In this document: positions 50,801 through 64,000 of the stretch, piece after piece
Layout: the number at the start of each line of letters is the position of its first letter
Position numbering within the stretch: position 1 is the stretch's first letter
NCBI GenBank assembly: GCA_963082975.1
Contig: OY720345.1
Span: forward strand, 33,178,611-33,242,610
DNA: 64,000 bases
DNA from: Labia minor
Lineage: Eukaryota; Arthropoda; Insecta; Dermaptera; Spongiphoridae
Direction: 5' to 3'
Notes under the pieces: generated by a model
Databases searched by the model: none
The model's input: only the letters and a program-made list of their open reading frames with translations
Told to the model about the DNA's origin: nothing
Program-made: the position numbers and the translations under genes

Positions 50801-51123
50801 TATTAATATTAATAATTCCAATTACTTTCTTGAAATTTTTTTTTATTTAAAGGCATATTCAGCATATCTCACAAATTTGAATTGGATTAAATAACATATA
50901 TTAATTTAAATTAAATTAAATTAATTCAATTATAAATTAAAATTAATAAATAATATTTATTAAACCAGCGAAAGTTTGGTTCTTTTTTGACGGCACCACG
51001 TCACGTGTTGGCGCGTGAGATTTCCAGTGTTAAAAAATTAATTCTGGTACTTTCAGCGATTCTATCAAGCTGAAATTCTATATATAGCAGTTTTATACAA
51101 TTATTAATCCTGTGAAAAATTAT
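50801..51123. repeat. 323-bp segment present only in unit 5 (R3 copy)
   Basis: This segment, with 51124-51154, forms a diverged copy of repeat R3, including the ACGTCACGTGTTGGCGCG core. In all other units 50800 is joined directly to the base equivalent to 51124. TTAT occurs at both edges (50797-50800 and 51120-51123). The other units keep the R3 end beyond the right edge, so the segment was most likely deleted from them rather than inserted here. Confidence 0.75.
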
Positions 51124-54100
51124 CAAACATATATCTTTATTTTTACGGTCACACACACACACACACACATATTTAAAAATTAATTTATTAAAATATATAT
51201 TATATAATATATTATATATAGTATATAATTTAATATATATATAAATATATATATATTCTGAAATTAATTTTAAATTATATAAATATATTAGAAATTAATT
51301 TAATATAATTTAACACATAATAATATATTAAAATATTTTATTTTATATATACATAATTTAGTAATACTGATTATTAATGTAAATATAAATAATAATATTT
51401 AATATGGCAAATATGTAAAATTTTGTAAAGAATGTATTAGAAGTTTAGTGTCTAACATTCTGGCGTATTGCGCATGCGTATATCGGTCGGGTCGGTCGGT
51501 CGGGTCGTTTTGGAATCTCACGCGAGTTCTATACTTTTTCCCCATCCCGCAAAAGTGCTCAACGCCGCTAAAGAAGTTTTCACTTCAATAAATATAACTA
51601 TACATTATATTATTATTTAGATTATCCCAGTATAAAATATAAAAGATAAATAAAAAAATTTATTTTTTTGTTATTTATTTAAATTAAAAAAAATATTTTA
51701 AATTAATATTAAATAGAATAAATACATATGGAAGTTATATTACACGTATATAAATAAATGAAAAGAATGAAAAGTTATTTTGTCACAATTTTACAATGAT
51801 AATGGTGAGGAGGAGTTGAGAGGGTTGTAATTGGTTATCGCGCGAGTTATAATAAATGATAATAAACCTCACCCCGAGGTTGAATTTTGACAGTTACAGC
51901 GCCGCTCCCCGAGCTCACTGGCTACCACTCGAGCAGCTGGCTAGGAACAGCCCCTGGCATTTAGGCAACCAGCTGCGCTAGTTTCCAAATTTAAAATTCT
52001 CATATTTAAAGTACCTGGATTATCCAGCAGCCGCTCAGAAGATTAATAAGTTGACCTGTGGCCAGGTCCGAACCGACCGACGGTTTGAAATAAATTAATT
52101 TCCAGCTACAGAAACAATTTCAAATAATTTTAATATATCTATTAATGTAATAAAAAACAGATAGGCATATAACATAAATATTTTTAATTTTATTTTATTT
52201 ATAATATATATGTAAGACCAGGCTGTGACGTCATGAATGGCTGGATGACGTCATATAATTTTAAATTAAAAAAAAAACTAATAAAGATGATTTGTCTCGA
52301 GAATAAAACCAATAAAAAGTGCATGATTCGTGGTGATATGTAAAAAATCTCCTTATGGTGCGAAAATAACCCTTACCTTCCTATCGTCGATCGCTAATAC
52401 TACCACTTCCGGTTTCCGGATTTGCACCAAAAGTGAATCAATTCATCCTACTGATGCATTAAGTAAATATAACAAATTTCATCAAAATCCGTTGAGCCGT
52501 TCAGGCTGTACACATCTATGCGGACGGACGGACGAACGGACATCATGCTAAAAATACTTTTTTCTGTTAAGAAAATGCATGTTTCGTGGAGATATATAAA
52601 AATCTCCACATGTGAAATTTGGTGTGAAAACAATACCTCCCAATACTATCGTCGGTCGGTAAATATATATATATTTTTAATTTAAAAAAAAACATTAATT
52701 TTTTATTTTTTATTTTATTTTAAACCTTAATTAATTAAATAATATATTCTATCTGTATATCTCTTAAATATATTATAAAAAAATCTGTTTTGTTTTTTTA
52801 TAAAATTTTTAAAAACAATAATAATATGTAAATTTTGTATTTTATAAAATTTTTTTAGTTCAATATTTATAAGTTGACTTTCTTTTTTTTTACCTCATAC
52901 CTATATTTTAACTTTATTAATATATAAATATTTATAAATTAATAATTCTTTTGTTTACATTAAAAATTAACTGGAGTGTCTCCACTCGACTATCTCGCAA
53001 TTTGAATTGGATTAAATAACCTAATATATTATATTTAAATTAAATTTAATTAATAAATATTAAACCAGCGCATGTTTGGCTTTTTGTATAAGGCACCAAG
53101 TCACGTGTTGACGCGTGAGATTTGCAGTGTTAATTAATTCTGTTAATTAATTGTGGTAATTTCAACGAATCAGTCAAGCTGAAATTCTATATATATCAGT
53201 TTTATACAATTATTAATCATGTGAAAAATTATCAAACATATATCTTTATTTTTACGGTCACTTTAGAGGAAAAAAAATCAAAACGTTGTAAGTAATGACC
53301 CTCTTCCGGTTGAGCTACATTTCTCAAAAGTTGATAGAAAACTAGGAATTTTGAATAATGCTCATGAACCAAATTTCATCATTCTAGCTCAAACCCTTTT
53401 TGCGTAATCTTGGTTACATACATACATACACACACACACACACAGACATTTTTCTCAACCTTAGTGAAAATGATTCAGGAACCTTCAAAATGTATAAAAA
53501 CATCAAAATCTCAACATCGAAAATTTTCGTGATCGCAATACTATCTCTTACGAGATAGTAAAAATTTATATATAAGATATATTTAAGTTACAATCTCAGT
53601 TTTTGCAACGCCAGCAGGATTTATTACGTCATAAATCCTGCAATCCCAATCACTTATATATTTCATATAGTGATTAGTACTTTCCATGTAGTACAACTCA
53701 GCAATCTATTTAAAAGATTAGCTGCATTGACGTGCTTTTAGCATGTCTGTAAAACGTTCATTACAGCCTTGTATTATTTATTAAAATTAAATAAATATAA
53801 AAAAAAACTAAGAAAAAGTAACTTTGTACTTTTTCTTTCAAAACCGTTTTTTTAAAAACGACAACGCTCGGCACAGGACCTTTACTTATATATATTTAAT
53901 AAAAAAATATTTTCGATACAATTATTTATTTTCATTTGTTCTAATTTATTTAATTTAATAGTATATATAATATCAATAATAATTGATAATTCTATTGATT
54001 TTATTTCAATTAAAATTAAAATACATTATTGATGCAGATAATAATTCCATAATTTAATTCCAATGACATCAATTTATACAATTAAATATATATATATACT

Positions 54101-55628
54101 AACTGCTAAGACCGCCTTAAGCGCTTTTTGCACCTGGACAGGGTGATCTGCCCCCTGTACCCCCGAAGTAGTACACTGAAAATCTGTATGTCAAAGGTTT
54201 TCATTCATTTTATTTCAATCAGTATATTAAAATATTCATTTCTTTTTGTGTCCTTATTGAAAATATATTTTAATTTAACCCGTTAAGTGGTTATGACATA
54301 TATATACGTCTATATCTTGATCTCTTGTACAGTGTAGCGCTTATGACGGATATATTCGCATCATGATTTTTCTTGGTATATTTAATGGGTAAGACGAATA
54401 AATATTAATGGGTAAGACGAATATATACGTCTTATCCATTAAATATACCAAGAAAAATCATGATGCGAATATATCCGTCATAAGCGCTACACTAAACAAG
54501 AGATCAAGACGTATATATAAGTCATAAACATAAAATTTCTAATTAATAGTAATAGTAGAGCTAATATTATTTAAAAAAAACTTACAAACCAATATTTTAT
54601 AAACTCTTTTTCTCGGACCTTTGCACATCGAGAGAGCGTAGTGAAACTAATAATTAGTGTCTTGAGTATTATTTGGTAATCAATATATAACGATTCGTAC
54701 CGTAAGAGTATATTTGTAGTGATTAAAAAAGTTCACAAAAAGAGAGAGTATTTCGAAAAATTTTCCATAAAATCCCAATAAATCGCAACAATAATAATAT
54801 AATTCAAGATAATTGCTTTAATATAATATATCTGTAAAAATCTAATAATTCATAATTATGGTATATAGAAATAATTTACATTTTATATTTTTTTTACAAA
54901 AAAATGTTAAGATACCTATTAAAATAACAAAATAAAAATTATTATTGTCTTTTAATGATTATATCCCACCTTAAAATTATTGGAATCTTAAACTAAACCT
55001 ATCAAACGGGGAATGAAAAAATTTGAAAAATTAATTATTTAAAAAAATTGAAAAATTATAAATGAAAGAGTTAAATTAGTAAAATTGAGAATAATAAAAT
55101 ATTTTTTTTTTTAAAAAAAACAATTTGTTAAAAATTTCTTTTGATAGGTCTATTTTTAGATATTTTAGGTAATGTGTTTTTATTATTTTCTTTTCATTTT
55201 TCTTCTCTTTTAAATTGTCTAAACCCTATATAAATAAACAAAAAGGCAATTTATCCTTTTCCTATTGGACCATTAAAGCTCCAATACAATAATATCATTT
55301 AAAATCTGGAAAATATATTTTTTAAAATAAATTACAAGAGCCCTTCACAGTACAACTCAGTCTTGTGTTCAAGACACATCTACTACCAGTACTACTAGCT
55401 CTTTCTGTGGAAAATCACTAAAATTGTATTAGTTATAATTCCGACAGGCTGTGCTAAAATAGTGTTCCGTGAATTTCAACTCTCCAGTTGTCTTCGGCGT
55501 CAACATCATAAAATTGGTATGTACAAAATATTAATTAATTAATCATCAAACAATTACAAATTAATATTATTTTTTTTTATTTCTAATATATTTTCGATTA
55601 TTTTCTTACTATAGATTTACTGAAAATC

Positions 55629-56330
55629 ATGACGAAAATGATGTTTTATTTAAAAAATATTGAAAAATTGGGAAATAAATATAATTTGCTTATTAGTGAT
55701 TATATACTAATAATTATTTCTCATTTAAAAAATAATTCATTCCGAAATAAATTGTTAAAATCCAATTTAACAAATATAACAACGAGTGAATTTCAAGAAT
55801 TATTTAAAAGAAAAGCTGCGAGAGAAATGAATCCAAATTCAATTAATACTTCTCTCAAATTAGCAATTAAACAGATTAACAAATATGGCATTCGCTATAT
55901 AGATATCTTGAGAAATTGTTACAAACAACGTCAAGTAAAGTTGAATAACAATGAATTTTCAAAGAGTGTATTAAAACGAGCTAGAGAATTTGGAAAATTA
56001 TCTAATCAACTAAAATTACAATGTAATCATTCCTATTCAGTCCATCCACAGACCGAGTGGAGAAATCTGTATAGATATCAAGAAACAGGAATTGGTTTTG
56101 ATTATAGAAAACCACCGTTCACAGTGTTAGAGGAGAACATTAGTGAAATAGAAATAAAACGAAGACCGTTACGCAACTACAATTTTTTTACGCCATTCTC
56201 GAATAAGGAGAATGAGCCACCCGTACAAGATGATGATGATGATGAGACGGTCTTGAATCTTCCCATCAATAGATTTAGATTCACTGACACAAAATCTAAA
56301 ATGAAAAGCCACTATTATCATATTAGATAA
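55629..56330 (+). CDS. Unrecognised KEN-box protein, 233 aa, copy 5
   Basis: Protein identical to copy 1. The 5' UTR intron is at 55517-55614. It lies in the longest unit (7265 bp), yet its gene region shows no extra divergence. Confidence 0.8.
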   Translation: MTKMMFYLKNIEKLGNKYNLLISDYILIIISHLKNNSFRNKLLKSNLTNITTSEFQELFKRKAAREMNPNSINTSLKLAIKQINKYGIRYIDILRNCYKQRQVKLNNNEFSKSVLKRAREFGKLSNQLKLQCNHSYSVHPQTEWRNLYRYQETGIGFDYRKPPFTVLEENISEIEIKRRPLRNYNFFTPFSNKENEPPVQDDDDDETVLNLPINRFRFTDTKSKMKSHYYHIR

Positions 56331-59300
56331 TATTAATTGAATAGTTATTAATTGTAGAAATTGAAAAATATCTTAAATACCTAATATTGTTGATTATTGA
56401 AAATTGTAATTAATTATACTTATTGTTAGATAAAAAATATATGTACATACATGTAAAATATTGATATCATATTGTTATAGTATGACTATTTATTTTTATA
56501 TTTTACAATTTATTGCAAGTTAAAAATTAATCTGATGAAATATAAAATTTGGTTCATTTTAATTATTGTTTTAAATGTGTGTTTTATCCAATCTAAATAT
56601 TATAATGTTATATATGTACAATAATTATATGTATAGTAAAAATAAATATATTATAAATAAAAAATTTCTTTATACATTATAAATATTTTCCATGTGTGTT
56701 TTCACTTAAAATTTTACTTTTCCTATATAAAATAAATTCCTCAAATTAACATTTTCCTTTTAACCATATATATATATATATATAAACGGTATACAGATAT
56801 ATGTTTTTGAACTTGAAAAATATCCACATGACTTTGAAAGGCGAATCAAACTGTTTAAGTCTCATGAGGAAATTCAATTTATTATTTATTTATTTAAATA
56901 GTATTTAGAAATATTAAAAACAAAATATTTATTTCAGGGTGACGAAATTATTAGATTTTGGAATATATATTTATAGCATACTATATATTTTTTTATATAA
57001 TAATCTCTTAAAAACAATTTTCAATTTTTTAAATTGATATTCATTTAAATAGATAAAATTAAAAAACATTAAATCTTAATTTCTATTAAAATATTAAATA
57101 AGTTTGACCTAATGTATGAAATAAATTAATATAATTATTTTTAGTATGATTTAAATATTTTAAATGATATTTAATTAATTAAAAACTTATAATAAATTAA
57201 ATATTTTAATAATCCAGCCAATAGATAAAACATGAACAGTGACTTCAAATTGAAATAGACATCAGATATATTCTTATTAAATGTTTTATAATGAACATTA
57301 CTTTATATATATAGTTTATTCAAATTATATAAAAACCCTTAAAAAGTGCCATGCATCAGAATAATCTCGAAAAAGTCGAATTGGCAGTCGTGGGACTGGC
57401 CGACAGAAGTGAAAACTTGTGCGTAAGAAATTTGAAAGCAGACGGAATGCGCACCAGCTTCACGAGAAAAATGAAATTTATATACGTATATATATATATA
57501 TATAAAATTCATAATTATTTTTTTCAGCAAACTGATTATTATTACAAAAATATTAAAAATACGATGTGTATGAATATATATATATATATATATATATATG
57601 TCTGTCTGTCTGTCTGTGTAGGTGTCTGTCAAATACTCAAAAACTACCCGTCCGATTGCGATGAAACTTTCAGGGAATGTTGTGGGCGTCCCAGGGAAGG
57701 TTTTACTGTAGTTAAATCCAAAATTAATTTATCCAAAATTAATTTAATTAGTAATATTTTGGTAAAAGTCTATTTATGGTTACCATGGTTACATTGAAAA
57801 ATTTACAATAAATAAATAAAAATAATTGGAAATCTTTTCAACTTATTATTTTGATAAATTTTATTAATATTTTTAATTTTTTTTAAACTGCAAAAAATAA
57901 CATACCCCTAGTAATAGTTGTAATAAAAAAAAAATATAAATCACAATGTAAGTAAAATATTGAATCGTTTTATTTATATTGTTTGAATTATTGTTTGAAT
58001 ATTTATTAAATTTATATATAGATTAATTTACATGTTTAAATGTATATTTAATAAATTTATTTATCAAACATATATCTTTATTTTTACGGTCACACACACA
58101 CACACACACATATTTAAAAATTAATTTATTAAAATATATATTATATAATATATTATATATAGTATATAATTTAATATATATATAAATATATATATATTCT
58201 GAAATTAATTTTAAATTATATAAATATATTAGAAATTAATTTAATATAATTTAACACATAATAATATATTAAAATATTTTATTTTATATATACATAATTT
58301 AGTAATACTGATTATTAATGTAAATATAAATAATAATATTTAATATGGCAAATATGTAAAATTTTGTAAAGAATGTATCAGAAGTTTAGTGTCTAACATT
58401 CTGGCGTATTGCGCATGCGTATATCGGTCGGGTCGGTCGGTCGGGTCGTTTTGGAATCTCACGCGAGTTCTATACTTTTTCCCCATCCCGCAAAAGTGCT
58501 CAACGCCGCTAAAGAAGTTTTCACTTCAATAAATATAACTATACATTATATTATTATTTAGATTATCCCAGTATAAAATATAAAAGATAAATAAAAAAAT
58601 TTATTTTTTTGTTATTTATTTAAATTAAAAAAAATATTTTAAATTAATATTAAATAGAATAAATACATATGGAAGTTATATTACACGTATATAAATAAAT
58701 GAAAAGAATGAAAAGTTATTTTGTCACAATTTTACAATGATAATGGTGAGGAGGAGTTGAGAGGGTTGTAATTGGTTATCGCGCGAGTTATAATAAATGA
58801 TAATAAACCTCACCCCGAGGTTGAATTTTGACAGTTACAGCGCCGCTCCCCGAGCTCACTGGCTACCACTCGAGCAGCTGGCTAGGAACAGCCCCTGGCA
58901 TTTAGGCAACCAGCTGCGCTAGTTTCCAAATTTAAAATTCTCATATTTAAAGTACCTGGATTATCCAGCAGCCGCTCAGAAGATTAATAAGTTGACCTGT
59001 GGCCAGGTCCGAACCGACCGACGGTTTGAAATAAATTAATTTCCAGCTACAGAAACAATTTCAAATAATTTTAATATATCTATTAATGTAATAAAAAACA
59101 GATAGGCATATAACATAAATATTTTTAATTTTATTTTATTTATAATATATATGTAAGACCAGGCTGTGACGTCATGAATGGCTGGATGACGTCATATAAT
59201 TTTAAATTAAAAAAAAAACTAATAAAGATGATTTGTCTCGAGAATAAAACCAATAAAAAGTGCATGATTCGTGGTGATATGTAAAAAATCTCCTTATGGT

Positions 59301-62300
59301 GCGAAAATAACCCTTACCTTCCTATCGTCGATCGCTAATACTACCACTTCCGGTTTCCGGATTTGCACCAAAAGTGAATCAATTCATCCTACTGATGCAT
59401 TAAGTAAATATAACAAATTTCATCAAAATCCGTTGAGCCGTTCAGGCTGTACACATCTATGCGGACGGACGGACGAACGGACATCATGCTAAAAATACTT
59501 TTTTCTGTTAAGAAAATGCATGTTTCGTGGAGATATATAAAAATCTCCACATGTGAAATTTGGTGTGAAAACAATACCTCCCAATACTATCGTCGGTCGG
59601 TAAATATATATATATTTTTAATTTAAAAAAAAACATTAATTTTTTATTTTTTATTTTATTTTAAACCTTAATTAATTAAATAATATATTCTATCTGTATA
59701 TCTCTTAAATATATTATAAAAAAATTTGTTTTGTTTTTTTATAAAATTTTTAAAAACAATAATAATATGTAAATTTTGTATTTTATAAAATTTTTTTAGT
59801 TCAATATTTATAAGTTGACTTTCTTTTTTTTTACCTCATACCTATATTTTAACTTTATTAATATATAAATATTTATAAATTAATAATTCTTTTGTTTACA
59901 TTAAAAATTAACTGGAGTGTCTCCACTCGACTATCTCGCAATTTGAATTGGATTAAATAACCTAATATATTATATTTAAATTAAATTTAATTAATAAATA
60001 TTAAACCAGCGCATGTTTGGCTTTTTGTATAAGGCACCAAGTCACGTGTTGACGCGTGAGATTTGCAGTGTTAATTAATTCTGTTAATTAATTGTGGTAA
60101 TTTCAACGAATCAGTCAAGCTGAAATTCTATATATATCAGTTTTATACAATTATTAATCATGTGAAAAATTATCAAACATATATCTTTATTTTTACGGTC
60201 ACTTTAGAGGAAAAAAAATCAAAACGTTGTAAGTAATGACCCTCTTCCGGTTGAGCTACACTTCTCAAAAGTTGATAGAAAACTAGGAATTTTGAATAAT
60301 GCTCATGAACCAAATTTCATCATTCTAGCTCAAACCCTTTTTGCGTAATCTTGGTTACATACATACATACACACACACACACACAGACATTTTTCTCAAC
60401 CTTAGTGAAAATGATTCAGGAACCTTCAAAACGTATAAAAACATCAAAATCTCAACATCGAAAATTTTCGTGATCGCAATACTATCTCTTACGAGATAGT
60501 AAAAATTTATATATAAGATATATTTAAGTTACAATCTCAGTTTTTGCAACGCCAGCAGGATTTATTACGTCATAAATCCTGCAATCCCAATCACTTATAT
60601 ATTTCATATAGTGATTAGTACTTTCCATGTAGTACAACTCAGCAATCTATTTAAAAGATTAGCTGCATTGACGTGCTTTTAGCATGTCTGTAAAACGTTC
60701 ATTACAGCCTTGTATTATTTATTAAAATTAAATAAATATAAAAAAAAACTAAGAAAAAGTAACTTTGTACTTTTTCTTTCAAAACCGTTTTTTTAAAAAC
60801 GACAACGCTCGGCACAGGACCTTTACTTATATATATTTAATAAAAAAATATTTTCGATACAATTATTTATTTTCATTTGTTCTAATTTATTTAATTTAAT
60901 AGTATATATAATATCAATAATAATTGATAATTCTATTGATTTTATTTCAATTAAAATTAAAATACATTATTGATGCAGATAATAATTCCATAATTTAATT
61001 CCAATGACATCAATTTATACAATTAAATATATATATATACTAACTGCTAAGACCGCCTTAAGCGCTTTTTGCACCTGGACAGGGTGATCTGCCCCCTGTA
61101 CCCCCGAAGTAGTACACTGAAAATCTGTATGTCAAAGGTTTTCATTCATTTTATTTCAATCAGTATATTAAAATATTCATTTCTTTTTGTGTCCTTATTG
61201 AAAATATATTTTAATTTAACCCGTTAAGTGGTTATGACATATATATACGTCTATATCTTGATCTCTTGTACAGTGTAGCGCTTATGACGGATATATTCGC
61301 ATCATGATTTTTCTTGGTATATTTAATGGGTAAGACGAATAAATATTAATGGGTAAGACGAATATATACGTCTTATCCATTAAATATACCAAGAAAAATC
61401 ATGATGCGAATATATCCGTCATAAGCGCTACACTAAACAAGAGATCAAGACGTATATATAAGTCATAAACATAAAATTTCTAATTAATAGTAATAGTAGA
61501 GCTAATATTATTTAAAAAAAACTTACAAACCAATATTTTATAAACTCTTTTTCTCGGACCTTTGCACATCGAGAGAGCGTAGTGAAACTAATAATTAGTG
61601 TCTTGAGTATTATTTGGTAATCAATATATAACGATTCGTACCGTAAGAGTATATTTGTAGTGATTAAAAAAGTTCACAAAAAGAGAGAGTATTTCGAAAA
61701 ATTTTCCATAAAATCCCAATAAATCGCAACAATAATAATATAATTCAAGATAATTGCTTTAATATAATATATCTGTAAAAATCTAATAATTCATAATTAT
61801 GGTATATAGAAATAATTTACATTTTATATTTTTTTTACAAAAAAATGTTAAGATACCTATTAAAATAACAAAATAAAAATTATTATTGTCTTTTAATGAT
61901 TATATCCCACCTTAAAATTATTGGAATCTTAAACTAAACCTATCAAACGGGGAATGAAAAAATTTGAAAAATTAATTATTTAAAAAAATTGAAAAATTAT
62001 AAATGAAAGAGTTAAATTAGTAAAATTGAGAATAATAAAATATTTTTTTTTTTAAAAAAAACAATTTGTTAAAAATTTCTTTTGATAGGTCTATTTTTAG
62101 ATATTTTAGGTAATGTGTTTTTATTATTTTCTTTTCATTTTTCTTCTCTTTTAAATTGTCTAAACCCTATATAAATAAACAAAAAGGCAATTTATCCTTT
62201 TCCTATTGGACCATTAAAGCTCCAATACAATAATATCATTTAAAATCTGGAAAATATATTTTTTAAAATAAATTACAAGAGCCCTTCACAGTACAACTCA

Positions 62301-62569
62301 GTCTTGTGTTCAAGACACATCTACTACCAGTACTACTAGCTCTTTCTGTGGAAAATCACTAAAATTGTATTAGTTATAATTCCGACAGGCTGTGCTAAAA
62401 TAGTGTTCCGTGAATTTCAACTCTCCAGTTGTCTTCGGCGTCAACATCATAAAATTGGTATGTACAAAATATTAATTAATTAATCATCAAACAATTACAA
62501 ATTAATATTATTTTTTTTTATTTCTAATATATTTTCGATTATTTTCTTACTATAGATTTACTGAAAATC

Positions 62570-63271
62570 ATGACGAAAATGATGTTTTATTTAAAAAATA
62601 TTGAAAAATTGGGAAATAAATATAATTTGCTTATTAGTGATTATATACTAATAATTATTTCTCATTTAAAAAATAATTCATTCCGAAATAAATTGTTAAA
62701 ATCCAATTTAACAAATATAACAACGAGTGAATTTCAAGAATTATTTAAAAGAAAAGCTGCGAGAGAAATGAATCCAAATTCAATTAATACTTCTCTCAAA
62801 TTAGCAATTAAACAGATTAACAAATATGGCATTCGCTATATAGATATCTTGAGAAATTGTTACAAACAACGTCAAGTAAAGTTGAATAACAATGAATTTT
62901 CAAAGAGTGTATTAAAACGAGCTAGAGAATTTGGAAAATTATCTAATCAACTAAAATTACAATGTAATCATTCCTATTCAGTCCATCCACAGACCGAGTG
63001 GAGAAATCTGTATAGATATCAAGAAACAGGAATTGGTTTTGATTATAGAAAACCACCGTTCACAGTGTTAGAGGAGAACATTAGTGAAATAGAAATAAAA
63101 CGAAGACCGTTACGCAACTACAATTTTTTTACGCCATTCTCGAATAAGGAGAATGAGCCACCCGTACAAGATGATGATGATGATGAGACGGTCTTGAATC
63201 TTCCCATCAATAGATTTAGATTCACTGACACAAAATCTAAAATGAAAAGCCACTATTATCATATTAGATAA
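62570..63271 (+). CDS. Unrecognised KEN-box protein, 233 aa, copy 6
   Basis: Protein identical to copy 1. The 5' UTR intron is at 62458-62555. The window ends 729 bp after its stop, inside the spacer beyond the first exon-like island, so the unit and probably the array continue to the right. Confidence 0.8.
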   Translation: MTKMMFYLKNIEKLGNKYNLLISDYILIIISHLKNNSFRNKLLKSNLTNITTSEFQELFKRKAAREMNPNSINTSLKLAIKQINKYGIRYIDILRNCYKQRQVKLNNNEFSKSVLKRAREFGKLSNQLKLQCNHSYSVHPQTEWRNLYRYQETGIGFDYRKPPFTVLEENISEIEIKRRPLRNYNFFTPFSNKENEPPVQDDDDDETVLNLPINRFRFTDTKSKMKSHYYHIR

Positions 63272-64000
63272 TATTAATTGAATAGTTATTAATTGTAGAA
63301 ATTGAAAAATATCTTAAATACCTAATATTGTTGATTATTGAAAATTGTAATTAATTATACTTATTGTTAGATAAAAAATATATGTACATACATGTAAAAT
63401 ATTGATATCATATTGTTATAGTATGACTATTTATTTTTATATTTTACAATTTATTGCAAGTTAAAAATTAATCTGATGAAATATAAAATTTGGTTCATTT
63501 TAATTATTGTTTTAAATGTGTGTTTTATCCAATCTAAATATTATAATGTTATATATGTACAATAATTATATGTATAGTAAAAATAAATATATTATAAATA
63601 AAAAATTTCTTTATACATTATAAATATTTTCCATGTGTGTTTTCACTTAAAATTTTACTTTTCCTATATAAAATAAATTCCTCAAATTAACATTTTCCTT
63701 TTAACCATATATATATATATATATAAACGGTATACAGATATATGTTTTTGAACTTGAAAAATATCCACATGACTTTGAAAGGCGAATCAAACTGTTTAAG
63801 TCTCATGAGGAAATTCAATTTATTATTTATTTATTTAAATAGTATTTAGAAATATTAAAAACAAAATATTTATTTCAGGGTGACGAAATTATTAGATTTT
63901 GGAATATATATTTATAGCATACTATATATTTTTTTATATAATAATCTCTTAAAAACAATTTTCAATTTTTTAAATTGATATTCATTTAAATAGATAAAAT

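Larger units (their letters stand above)
22544..64000. repeat. Tandem array B, ~6.9-kb unit with a 233-aa gene
   Basis: Anchored on the AGGTGTCTGTC motif, units begin at 22561, 29514, 36453, 43394, 50355 and 57620. Lengths are 6953, 6939, 6941, 6961 and 7265 bp; the sixth is cut by the window edge after 6381 bp. Differences come mainly from the (AT)n run at unit boundaries and a 323-bp segment present only in unit 5. Shared single-base variants pair unit 1 with 4, 2 with 5 and 3 with 6, so the array has a three-unit higher-order period of about 20.8 kb. All six copies of the gene are intact and identical. Confidence 0.97.

Noticed and set aside
1-64000. CRISPR array or prokaryotic operon
   Set aside because: The repeats are kilobase gene units with introns, with no short direct repeats and spacers and no ribosome-binding sites.
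22544-64000. Integrated virus or polydnavirus-type segment
   Set aside because: Tandem genes in a possible parasitoid genome raise the idea, but no viral protein, excision motif or viral gene family is recognised in the unit.
1-64000. Pure assembly artefact explaining both arrays
   Set aside because: Private variants, period-three markers and a templated junction argue for real structure. Exact copy numbers in such arrays remain uncertain without read data.

Overview
This window is built almost entirely from two adjacent head-to-tail tandem gene arrays in a very AT-rich eukaryotic genome. Spliceosomal introns (GTAAGT-type donors, T-rich tracts before AG) and dispersed repeats rule out a prokaryote. 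The conserved protein and the repeat style point to an insect; a hymenopteran such as a parasitoid wasp is my best guess, but that is inference and not proven here.

Array A (1-22521) has a 2394/2396-bp unit. Nine complete units and the first ~960 bp of a tenth are present, and the array continues past the left edge. Each complete unit carries, on the minus strand, an intact four-exon gene for the U1-like/matrin-type zinc-finger splicing factor ZMAT2 (Snu23 in yeast), 205 aa. Introns, promoter block and 3' flank are all included, so this is DNA-level amplification and not retroposition. Units differ by only a handful of bases. The tenth copy is cut after its last exon.

The junction (22508-22560) joins array A to array B through a 22-base filler identical to an internal piece of the array B gene, a templated-insertion scar.

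Array B (about 22544-64000) has a ~6.94-7.27 kb unit. Five complete units are present and a sixth runs off the right edge. Each unit carries, on the plus strand, an unrecognised 233-aa gene with a spliced 5' UTR, a KEN box, a nearby RxxL and an acidic run. Upstream of the gene lie GC-rich structured islands, paired TGACGTCA sites, several microsatellite-tailed dispersed repeats, a cluster of consecutive hairpins and a ~100-bp-armed inverted repeat. Downstream are two short exon-like islands. Unit variants recur with a period of three (units 1=4, 2=5, 3=6), a higher-order repeat of about 20.8 kb. Unit 5 alone keeps a 323-bp segment that the others appear to have lost.

The two genes point away from each other across the junction. 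What links them is amplification: one is a core splicing factor, the other looks like a possible APC/C-regulated protein. Any joint function is unproven.
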